DNA of 64,000 nt from Auanema rhodensis (Eukaryota > Nematoda > Chromadorea > Rhabditida > Rhabditidae), in contig CAXKVF010000078.1 in assembly GCA_964057225.1 (NCBI GenBank), positions 62,001 to 126,000 of the forward strand. Direction: 5' to 3'. Positions 39,252 through 50,867 of the stretch are shown in pieces. The number at the start of each line of letters is the position of its first letter. Positions within the stretch are counted from its first letter, which is position 1. The notes below the pieces were generated by a model. That model saw only the letters and a list, made by a program, of their open reading frames with translations. It ran no database searches and was not told the origin of the DNA. Made by a program: the position numbers and the translations under genes.

Positions 39252-40307
39252 TGAAAACCGCATCTCTTTATCTTTCACGTGAAGCGAGTTATATACCAAG
39301 TGCACATCACGTGTACATTTAATTAGCATAAATTAAAGTTCACGTAAATTTCAAAGTCATGGTTACCATGCACCAATATCAATAAAAATTTGTTTTTAGA
39401 CTAATATGGACATGGGGAATCTAATTTTGAAAACCGCATCTCTTTATCTTTCACGTGAAGCGAGTTACATACCAAGTGCACATCACGTGTACATTTAATT
39501 AGCATAAATTAAAGTTCACGTAAATTTCAAAGTCATGGTTACCATGAACCAATATCAATAAAAATTTGTTTTCAGACTAATATGGACATGGGGAATCTAA
39601 TTTTGAAAACCGCATCTCTTTATCTTTCACGTGAAGCGAGTTATATACCAAGTGCACATCACGTGTACATTTAATTAGCATAAATTAAAGTTCACGTAAA
39701 TTTCAAAGTCATGGTTACCATGCACCAATATCAATAAAAATTTGTTTTTAGACTAATATGGACATGGGGAATCTAATTTTGAAAACCGCATCTCTTTATC
39801 TTTCACGTGAAGCGAGTTACATACCAAGTGCACATCACGTGTACATTTAATTAGCATAAATTAAAGTTCACGTAAATTTCAAAGTCATGGTTACCATGAA
39901 CCAATATCAATAAAAATTTGTTTTCAGACTAATATGGACATGGGGAATCTAATTTTGAAAACCGCATCTCTTTATCTTTCACGTGAAGCGAGTTATATAC
40001 CAAGTGCACATCACGTGTACATTTAATTAGCATAAATTAAAGTTCACGTAAATTTCAAAGTCATGGTTACCATGCACCAATATCAATAAAAAGTTGTTTT
40101 TAGACTAATATGGACATGGGGAATCTAATTTTGAAAACCGCATCTCTTTATCTTTCACGTGAAGCGAGTTACATACCAAGTGCACATCACGTGTACATTT
40201 AATTAGCATAAATTAAAGTTCACGTAAATTTCAAAGTCATGGTTACCATGAACCAATATCAATAAAAATTTGTTTTCAGACTAATATGGACATGGGGAAT
40301 CTAATTT
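39252..40307 (+). repeat. Dimeric higher-order repeat, three copies of 352 bp
   Basis: The pair C41T+A120C followed by T146C is repeated three times in a row (monomers at 39252, 39428, 39604, 39780, 39956 and 40132). The third C41T monomer carries the AAAAAGTTG change that marks the start of the next duplicated block, so the last pair overlaps it. Confidence 0.85.
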
Positions 40308-41891
40308 TGAAAACCGCATCTCTTTATCTTTCACGTGAAGCGAGTTACATACCAAGTGCACATCACGTGTACATTTAATTAGCATAAATTAAAGTTCACG
40401 TAAATTTCAAAGTCATGGTTACCATGAAGCAATATCAATAAAAATTTGTTTTGAGACTAATATGGACATGGGGAATCTAATTTTGAAAACCGCATCTCTT
40501 TATCTTTCACGTGAAGCGAGTTACATACCAAGTGCACATCACGTGTACATTTAATTAGCATAAATTAAAGTTCACGTAAATTTCAAAGTCATGGTTACCA
40601 TGAACCAATATCAATAAAAATTTGTTTTTAGACTAATATGGACATGGGGAATCTAATTTTGAAAACCGCATTTCTTTATCTTTCACGTGAAGCGAGTTAC
40701 ATACCAAGTGCACATCACGTGTACATTTAATTAGCATAAATTAAAGTTCACGTAAATTTCAAAGTCATGGTTACCATGCACCAATATCAATAAAAATTTG
40801 TTTTTAGACTAATATGGACATGGGGAATCTAATTTTGAAAACCGCATCTCTTTATCTTTCACGTGAAGCGAGTTACATACCAAGTGCACATCACGTGTAC
40901 ATTTAATTAGCATAAATTAAAGTTCACGTAAACTTCAAAGTCATGGTTACCATGAAGCAATATCAATAAAAATTTGTTTTTAGACTAATATGGACATGGG
41001 GAATCTAATTTTGAAAACCGCATCTCTTTATCTTTCACGTGAAGCGAGTTACATACCAAGTGCACATCACGTGTACATTTAATTAGCATAAATTAAAGTT
41101 CACGTAAATTTCAAAGTCATGGTTACCATGAACCAATATCAATAAAAATTTGTTTTTAGACTAATATGGACATGGGGAATCTAATTTTGAAAACCGCATC
41201 TCTTTATCTTTCACGTGAAGCGAGTTACATACCGAGTGCACATCACGTGTACATTTAATTAGCATAAATTAAAGTTCACGTAAATTTCAAAGTCATGGTT
41301 ACCATGAAGCAATATTAATAAAAATTTGTTTTTAGACTAATATGGACATGGGGAATCTAATTTTGAAAACCGCATCTCTTTATCTTTCACGTGAAGCGAG
41401 TTATATACCAAGTGCACATCACGTGTACATTTAATTAGCATAAATTAAAGTTCACGTAAATTTCAAAGTCATGGTTACCATGCACCAATATCAATAAAAA
41501 TTTGTTTTTAGACTAATATGGACATGGGGAATCTAATTTTGAAAACCGCATCTCTTTATCTTTCACGTGAAGCGAGTTACATACCAAGTGCACATCACGT
41601 GTACATTTAATTAGCATAAATTAAAGTTCACGTAAATTTCAAAGTCATGGTTACCATGAACCAATATCAATAAAAATTTGTTTTCAGACTAATATGGACA
41701 TGGGGAATCTAATTTTGAAAACCGCATCTCTTTATCTTTCACGTGAAGCGAGTTACATACCAAGTGCACATCACGTGTACATTTAATTAGCATAAATTAA
41801 AGTTCACGTAAATTTCAAAGTCATGGTTACCATGAAGCAATATTAATAAAAATTTGTTTTTAGACTAATATGGACATGGGGAATCTAATTT
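39956..41891 (+). repeat. 11-monomer block, copy 2 of a 36-monomer-spaced duplication
   Basis: This matches 33620-35555 in all eleven monomer types, including AAAAAGTTG in the first monomer, C122G+T146G at 40308, T98C+C122G at 40836 and A47G at 41234. The private ACCTCATC change of copy 1 is absent. The block is followed by C41T+A120C (41892) and T146C (42068), which lead into the copy of the 17-monomer block. Confidence 0.85.
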
Positions 41892-42243
41892 TGAAAACCG
41901 CATCTCTTTATCTTTCACGTGAAGCGAGTTATATACCAAGTGCACATCACGTGTACATTTAATTAGCATAAATTAAAGTTCACGTAAATTTCAAAGTCAT
42001 GGTTACCATGCACCAATATCAATAAAAATTTGTTTTTAGACTAATATGGACATGGGGAATCTAATTTTGAAAACCGCATCTCTTTATCTTTCACGTGAAG
42101 CGAGTTACATACCAAGTGCACATCACGTGTACATTTAATTAGCATAAATTAAAGTTCACGTAAATTTCAAAGTCATGGTTACCATGAACCAATATCAATA
42201 AAAATTTGTTTTCAGACTAATATGGACATGGGGAATCTAATTT

Positions 42244-45235
42244 TGAAAACCGCATCTCTTTATCTTTCACGTGAAGCGAGTTACATACCAAGTGCACATC
42301 ACGTGTACATTTAATTAGCATAAATTAAAGTTCACGTAAATTTCAAAGTCATGGTTACCATGAAGCAATATCAATAAAAATTTGTTTTTAGACTAATATG
42401 GACATGGGGAATCTAATTTTGAAAACCGCATCTCTTTATCTTTCACGTGAAGCGAGTTACATACCAAGTGCACATCACGTGTACATTTAATTAGCATAAA
42501 TTAAAGTTCACGTAAATTTCAAAGTCATGGTTACCATGAACCAATATCAATAAAAATTTGTTTTTAGACTAATATGGACATGGGGAATCTAATTTTGAAA
42601 ACCGCATTTCTTTATCTTTCACGTGAAGCGAGTTACATACCAAGTGCACATCACGTGTACATTTAATTAGCATAAATTAAAGTTCACGTAAATTTCAAAG
42701 TCATGGTTACCATGCACCAATATCAATAAAAATTTGTTTTCAGACTAATATGGACATGGGGAATCTAATTTTGAAAACCGCATCTCTTTATCTTTCACGT
42801 GAAGCGAGTTACATACCAAGTGCACATCACGTGTACATTTAATTAGCATAAATTAAAGTTCACGTAAATTTCAAAGTCATGGTTACCATGAACCAATATC
42901 AATAAAAATTTGTTTTTAGACTAATATGGACATGGGGAATCTAATTTTGAAAACCGCATCTCTTTATCTTTCACGTGAAGCGAGTTACATACCAAGTGCA
43001 CATCACGTGTACATTTAATTAGCATAAATTAAAGTTCACGTAAACTTCAAAGTCATGGTTACCATGAAGCAATATCAATAAAAATTTGTTTTTAGACTAA
43101 TATGGACATGGGGAATCTAATTTTGAAAACCGCATCTCTTTATCTTTCACGTGAAGCGAGTTACATACCAAGTGCACATCACGTGTACATTTAATTAGCA
43201 TAAATTAAAGTTCACGTAAATTTCAAAGTCATGGTTACCATGAACCAATATCAATAAAAATTTGTTTTTAGACTAATATGGACATGGGGAATCTAATTTT
43301 GAAAACCGCATCTCTTTATCTTTCACGTGAAGCGAGTTACATACCGAGTGCACATCACGTGTACATTTAATTAGCATAAATTAAAGTTCACGTAAATTTC
43401 AAAGTCATGGTTACCATGAAGCAATATTAATAAAAATTTGTTTTTAGACTAATATGGACATGGGGAATCTAATTTTGAAAACCGCATCTCTTTATCTTTC
43501 ACGTGAAGCGAGTTATATACCAAGTGCACATCACGTGTACATTTAATTAGCATAAATTAAAGTTCACGTAAATTTCAAAGTCATGGTTACCATGCACCAA
43601 TATCAATAAAAATTTGTTTTTAGACTAATATGGACATGGGGAATCTAATTTTGAAAACCGCATCTCTTTATCTTTCACGTGAAGCGAGTTACATACCAAG
43701 TGCACATCACGTGTACATTTAATTAGCATAAATTAAAGTTCACGTAAATTTCAAAGTCATGGTTACCATGAACCAATATCAATAAAAATTTGTTTTCAGA
43801 CTAATATGGACATGGGGAATCTAATTTTGAAAACCGCATCTCTTTATCTTTCACGTGAAGCGAGTTACATACCAAGTGCACATCACGTGTACATTTAATT
43901 AGCATAAATTAAAGTTCACGTAAATTTCAAAGTCATGGTTACCATGAAGCAATATTAATAAAAATTTGTTTTTAGACTAATATGGACATGGGGAATCTAA
44001 TTTTGAAAACCGCATCTCTTTATCTTTCACGTGAAGCGAGTTATATACCAAGTGCACATCACGTGTACATTTAATTAGCATAAATTAAAGTTCACGTAAA
44101 TTTCAAAGTCATGGTTACCATGCACCAATATCAATAAAAATTTGTTTTTAGACTAATATGGACATGGGGAATCTAATTTTGAAAACCGCATCTCTTTATC
44201 TTTCACGTGAAGCGAGTTACATACCAAGTGCACATCACGTGTACATTTAATTAGCATAAATTAAAGTTCACGTAAATTTCAAAGTCATGGTTACCATGAA
44301 CCAATATCAATAAAAATTTGTTTTCAGACTAATATGGACATGGGGAATCTAATTTTGAAAACCGCATCTCTTTATCTTTCACGTGAAGCGAGTTACATAC
44401 CAAGTGCACATCACGTGTACATTTAATTAGCATAAATTAAAGTTCACGTAAATTTCAAAGTCATGGTTACCATGAAGCAATATCAATAAAAATTTGTTTT
44501 TAGACTAATATGGACATGGGGAATCTAATTTTGAAAACCGCATCTCTTTATCTTTCACGTGAAGCGAGTTACATACCAAGTGCACATCACGTGTACATTT
44601 AATTAGCATAAATTAAAGTTCACGTAAATTTCAAAGTCATGGTTACCATGAACCAATATCAATAAAAATTTGTTTTTAGACTAATATGGACATGGGGAAT
44701 CTAATTTTGAAAACCGCATCTCTTTATCTTTCACGTGAAGCGAGTTACATACCAAGTGCACATCACGTGTACATTTAATTAGCATAAATTAAAGTTCACG
44801 TAAAATTCAAAGTCATGGTTACCATGCACCAATATCAATAAAAATTTGTTTTTAGACTAATATGGACATGGGGAATCTAATTTTGAAAACCGCATCTCTT
44901 TATCTTTCACGTGAAGCGAGTTACATACCAAGTGCACATCACGTGTACATTTAATTAGCATAAATTAAAGTTCACGTAAATTTCAAAGTCATGGTTACCA
45001 TGAACCAATATCAATAAAAATTTGTTTTTAGACTAATATGGACATGGGGAATCTAATTTTGAAAACCGCATCTCTTTATCTTTCACGTGAAGCGAGTTAC
45101 ATACCAAGTGCACATCACGTGTACATTTAATTAGCATAAATTAAAGTTCACGTAAATTTCAAAGTCATGGTTACCATGAACCAATATCAATAAAAATTTG
45201 TTTTTAGACTAATATGGACATGGGGAATCTAATTT
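42244..45235 (+). repeat. 17-monomer block, copy 2 of a 34-monomer-spaced duplication
   Basis: This matches 36260-39251 in all seventeen monomer types. Diagnostic monomers are C13T+A120C+T146C at 42596, A47G+C122G+C129T at 43300 and T98A+A120C at 44708. Copy 1 continues into a C41T+A120C monomer (39252), while here the next monomer is the chimeric one at 45236, placing a breakpoint or conversion tract there. Confidence 0.85.
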
Positions 45236-45411
45236 TGAAAACCGCATCTCTTTATCTTTCACGTGAAGCGAGTTATATACCAAGTGCACATCACGTGTAC
45301 ATTTAATTAGCATAAATTAAAGTTCACGTAAATTTCAAAGTCATGGTTACCATGAAGCAATATTAATAAAAATTTGTTTTTAGACTAATATGGACATGGG
45401 GAATCTAATTT
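45236..45411 (+). repeat. Chimeric monomer C41T+C122G+C129T
   Basis: Of 14 monomers with C41T that I found, 13 carry A120C on the right side. This one instead has C122G+C129T, the right half of a different type. The simplest reading is a crossover or conversion inside the unit between positions 41 and 120. It sits exactly where the 34-monomer-spaced duplication stops matching. Confidence 0.75.
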
Positions 45412-45939
45412 TGAAAACCGCATCTCTTTATCTTTCACGTGAAGCGAGTTACATACCAAGTGCACATCACGTGTACATTTAATTAGCATAAATTAAAGTT
45501 CACGTAAATTTCAAAGTCATGGTTACCATGAACCAATATCAATAAACATTTGTTTTTAGACTAATATGGACATGGGGAATCTAATTTTGAAAACCGCATC
45601 TCTTTATCTTTCACGTGAAGCGAGTTACATACCAAGTGCACATCACGTGTACATTTAATTAGCATAAATTAAAGTTCACGTAAATTTCAAAGTCATGGTT
45701 ACCATGCACCAATATCAATAAAAATTTGTTTTTAGACTAATATGGACATGGGGAATCTAATTTTGAAAACCGCATCTCTTTATCTTTCACGTGAAGCGAG
45801 TTACATACCAAGTGCACATCACGTGTACATTTAATTAGCATAAATTAAAGTTCACGTAAATTTCAAAGTCATGGTTACCATGAACCAATATCAATAAAAA
45901 TTTGTTTTCAGACTAATATGGACATGGGGAATCTAATTT
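45412..45939 (+). repeat. Three-monomer satellite segment
   Basis: The types are consensus with a private AAACATTTG (45412), A120C (45588) and T146C (45764). The A120C then T146C order resembles the common C41T+A120C then T146C pair without C41T. Confidence 0.7.
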
Positions 45940-47171
45940 TGAAAACCGCATCTCTTTATCTTTCACGTGAAGCGAGTTACATACCAAGTGCACATCACGT
46001 GTACATTTAATTAGCATAAATTAAAGTTCACGTAAATTTCAAAGTCATGGTTACCATGAAGCAATATCAATAAAAATTTGTTTTTAGACTAATATGGACA
46101 TGGGGAATCTAATTTTGAAAACCGCATCTCTTTATCTTTCACGTGAAGCGAGTTACATACCAAGTGCACATCACGTGTACATTTAATTAGCATAAATTAA
46201 AGTTCACGTAAATTTCAAAGTCATGGTTACCATGAACCAATATCAATAAAAATTTGTTTTTAGACTAATATGGACATGGGGAATCTAATTTTGAAAACCG
46301 CATCTCTTTATCTTTCACGTGAAGCGAGTTACATACCAAGTGCACATCACGTGTACATTTAATTAGCATAAATTAAAGTTCACGTAAAATTCAAAGTCAT
46401 GGTTACCATGCACCAATATCAATAAAAATTTGTTTTTAGACTAATATGGACATGGGGAATCTAATTTTGAAAACCGCATCTCTTTATCTTTCACGTGAAG
46501 CGAGTTACATACCAAGTGCACATCACGTGTACATTTAATTAGCATAAATTAAAGTTCACGTAAATTTCAAAGTCATGGTTACCATGAACCAATATCAATA
46601 AAAATTTGTTTTTAGACTAATATGGACATGGGGAATCTAATTTTGAAAACCGCATCTCTTTATCTTTCACGTGAAGCGAGTTACATACCAAGTGCACATC
46701 ACGTGTACATTTAATTAGCATAAATTAAAGTTCACGTAAATTTCAAAGTCATGGTTACCATGAACCAATATCAATAAAAATTTGTTTTTAGACTAATATG
46801 GACATGGGGAATCTAATTTTGAAAACCGCATCTCTTTATCTTTCACGTGAAGCGAGTTATATACCAAGTGCACATCACGTGTACATTTAATTAGCATAAA
46901 TTAAAGTTCACGTAAATTTCAAAGTCATGGTTACCATGCACCAATATCAATAAAAATTTGTTTTTAGACTAATATGGACATGGGGAATCTAATTTTGAAA
47001 ACCGCATCTCTTTATCTTTCACGTGAAGCGAGTTACATACCAAGTGCACATCACGTGTACATTTAATTAGCATAAATTAAAGTTCACGTAAATTTCAAAG
47101 TCATGGTTACCATGAACCAATATCAATAAAAATTTGTTTTCAGACTAATATGGACATGGGGAATCTAATTT
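45940..47171 (+). repeat. 7-monomer (1232 bp) higher-order repeat, copy 1
   Basis: Monomer order: C122G; consensus; T98A+A120C; consensus; consensus; C41T+A120C; T146C. A second copy starts at 47172 with C122G, consensus, T98A+A120C and consensus. The same seven-type order also occurs at 38372-39603, so the 7-mer was present inside the earlier block. Confidence 0.8.
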
Positions 47172-47875
47172 TGAAAACCGCATCTCTTTATCTTTCACGT
47201 GAAGCGAGTTACATACCAAGTGCACATCACGTGTACATTTAATTAGCATAAATTAAAGTTCACGTAAATTTCAAAGTCATGGTTACCATGAAGCAATATC
47301 AATAAAAATTTGTTTTTAGACTAATATGGACATGGGGAATCTAATTTTGAAAACCGCATCTCTTTATCTTTCACGTGAAGCGAGTTACATACCAAGTGCA
47401 CATCACGTGTACATTTAATTAGCATAAATTAAAGTTCACGTAAATTTCAAAGTCATGGTTACCATGAACCAATATCAATAAAAATTTGTTTTTAGACTAA
47501 TATGGACATGGGGAATCTAATTTTGAAAACCGCATCTCTTTATCTTTCACGTGAAGCGAGTTACATACCAAGTGCACATCACGTGTACATTTAATTAGCA
47601 TAAATTAAAGTTCACGTAAAATTCAAAGTCATGGTTACCATGCACCAATATCAATAAAAATTTGTTTTTAGACTAATATGGACATGGGGAATCTAATTTT
47701 GAAAACCGCATCTCTTTATCTTTCACGTGAAGCGAGTTACATACCAAGTGCACATCACGTGTACATTTAATTAGCATAAATTAAAGTTCACGTAAATTTC
47801 AAAGTCATGGTTACCATGAACCAATATCAATAAAAATTTGTTTTTAGACTAATATGGACATGGGGAATCTAATTT
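47172..47875 (+). repeat. 7-monomer higher-order repeat, copy 2 (truncated)
   Basis: C122G (47172), consensus (47348), T98A+A120C (47524) and consensus (47700) repeat the start of 45940-47171. The sequence then enters the indel-rich monomers at 47876, and the expected C41T monomer never appears. C41T is not seen again after the monomer at 46820. Confidence 0.75.
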
Positions 47876-48755
47876 TGAAAACCGCATCTTTTATCTTTCA
47901 CGTGAAGCGAGTTACATACCAAGTGCACATCACGTGTACATTTAATTAGCATAAATTAAAGTTCACGTAAATTTCAAAGTCATGGTTACCATGAACCAAT
48001 ATCAATAAAAATTTGTTTTTAGACTAATATGGACATGGGGAATCTAATTTCGAAAACCGCATCTCTTTATCTTTCACGTGAAGCGAGTTACATACCAAGT
48101 GCACATCACGTGTACATTTAATTAGCATAAATTAAAGTTCACGTAAATTTCAAAGTCATGGTTACCATGAAGCAATATCAATAAAAATTTGTTTTTTAGA
48201 CTAATATGGACATGGGGAATCTAATTTTGAAAACCGCATCTCTTTATCTTTCACGTGAAGCGAGTTACATACCAAGTGCACATCACGTGTACATTTAATT
48301 AGCATAAATTAAAGTTCACGTAAAATTCAAAGTCATGGTTACCATGAACCAATATCAATAAAAATTTGTTTTTAGACTAATATGGACATGGGGAATCTAA
48401 TTTTGAAAACCGCATCTCTTTATCTTTCACGTGAAGCGAGTTACATACCAAGTGCACATCACGTGTACATTTAATTAGCATAAATTAAAGTTCACGTAAA
48501 ATTCAAAGTCATGGTTACCATGCACCCAATATCAATAAAAATTTGTTTTTAGACTAATATGGACATGGGGAATCTAATTTTGAAAACCGCATCTCTTTAT
48601 CTTTCACGTGAAGCGAGTTACATACCAAGTGCACATCACGTGTACATTTAATTAGCATAAATTAAAGTCACGTAAATTTCAAAGTCATGGTTACCATGAA
48701 CCAATATCAATAAAAATTTGTTTTTAGACTAATATGGACATGGGGAATCTAATTT
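47876..48755 (+). repeat. Indel cluster in five monomers
   Basis: Four single-base indels fall in five monomers: a deletion near 47889 (ATCTTTTAT), a T added to the T-run near 48197, a C added at about 48527 (CACCC) and a T lost near 48668 (AAAGTCACG). The preceding 16 kb has none. All are length changes in short runs, so they may be residual consensus errors or true drift at an old junction. Types are consensus, T1C+C122G, T98A, T98A+A120C and consensus. Confidence 0.8.
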
Positions 48756-50867
48756 TGAAAACCGCATCTCTTTATCTTTCACGTGAAGCGAGTTACATAC
48801 CAAGTGCACATCACGTGTACATTTAATTAGCATAAATTAAAGTTCACGTAAATTTCAAAGTCATGGTTACCATGAACCAATATCAATAAAAATTTGTTTT
48901 TAGACTAATATGGACATGGGGAATCTAATTTCGAAAACCGCATCTCTTTATCTTTCACGTGAAGCGAGTTACATACCAAGTGCACATCACGTGTACATTT
49001 AATTAGCATAAATTAAAGTTCACGTAAATTTCAAAGTCATGGTTACCATGAAGCAATATCAATAAAAATTTGTTTTTAGACTAATATGGACATGGGGAAT
49101 CTAATTTTGAAAACCGCATCTCTTTATCTTTCACGTGAAGCGAGTTACATACCAAGTGCACATCACGTGTACATTTAATTAGCATAAATTAAAGTTCACG
49201 TAAATTTCAAAGTCATGGTTACCATGAACCAATATCAATAAAAATTTGTTTTTAGACTAATATGGACATGGGGAATCTAATTTTGAAAACCGCATCTCTT
49301 TATCTTTCACGTGAAGCGAGTTACATACCAAGTGCACATCACGTGTACATTTAATTAGCATAAATTAAAGTTCACGTAAATTTCAAAGTCATGGTTACCA
49401 TGAACCAATATCAATAAAAATTTGTTTTTAGACTAATATGGACATGGGGAATCTAATTTTGAAAACCGCATCTCTTTATCTTTCACGTGAAGCGAGTTAC
49501 ATACCAAGTGCACATCACGTGTACATTTAATTAGCATAAATTAAAGTTCACGTAAATTTCAAAGTCATGGTTACCATGAACCAATATCAATAAAAATTTG
49601 TTTTTAGACTAATATGGACATGGGGAATCTAATTTCGAAAACCGCATCTCTTTATCTTTCACGTGAAGCGAGTTACATACCAAGTGCACATCACGTGTAC
49701 ATTTAATTAGCATAAATTAAAGTTCACGTAAATTTCAAAGTCATGGTTACCATGAAGCAATATCAATAAAAATTTGTTTTTAGACTAATATGGACATGGG
49801 GAATCTAATTTTGAAAACCGCATCTCTTTATCTTTCACGTGAAGCGAGTTACATACCAAGTGCACATCACGTGTACATTTAATTAGCATAAATTAAAGTT
49901 CACGTAAATTTCAAAGTCATGGTTACCATGAACCAATATCAATAAAAATTTGTTTTTAGACTAATATGGACATGGGGAATCTAATTTTGAAAACCGCATC
50001 TCTTTATCTTTCACGTGAAGCGAGTTACATACCAAGTGCACATCACGTGTACATTTAATTAGCATAAATTAAAGTTCACGTAAATTTCAAAGTCATGGTT
50101 ACCATGAACCAATATCAATAAAAATTTGTTTTTAGACTAATATGGACATGGGGAATCTAATTTTGAAAACCGCATCTCTTTATCTTTCACGTGAAGCGAG
50201 TTACATACCAAGTGCACATCACGTGTACATTTAATTAGCATAAATTAAAGTTCACGTAAATTTCAAAGTCATGGTTACCATGAAGCAATATCAATAAAAA
50301 TTTGTTTTTAGACTAATATGGACATGGGGAATCTAATTTTGAAAACCGCATCTCTTTATCTTTCACGTGAAGCGAGTTACATACCAAGTGCACATCACGT
50401 GTACATTTAATTAGCATAAATTAAAGTTCACGTAAATTTCAAAGTCATGGTTACCATGAACCAATATCAATAAAAATTTGTTTTTAGACTAATATGGACA
50501 TGGGGAATCTAATTTTGAAAACCGCATCTCTTTATCTTTCACGTGAAGCGAGTTACATACCAAGTGCACATAACGTGTACATTTAATTAGCATAAATTAA
50601 AGTTCACGTAAATTTCAAAGTCATGGTTACCATGAACCAATATCAATAAAAATTTGTTTTTAGACTAATATGGACATGGGGAATCTAATTTTGAAAACCG
50701 CATTTCTTTATCTTTCACGTGAAGCGAGTTACATACCAAGTGCACATCACGTGTACATTTAATTAGCATAAATTAAAGTTCACGTAAATTTCAAAGTCAT
50801 GGTTACCATGAAGCAATATCAATAAAAATCTGTTTTTAGACTAATATGGACATGGGGAATCTAATTT
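48756..50867 (+). repeat. Satellite segment with T1C-marked monomers
   Basis: T1C creates a new CpG (TTTCGAAAACC) at 48051, 48932 and 49636, each in a C122G monomer. The last two are 704 bp (four monomers) apart, a weak tetrameric spacing: T1C+C122G followed by three consensus monomers. C122G follows at 50164. C57A at 50572 removes one CACGTG. No gene is present. Confidence 0.75.
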
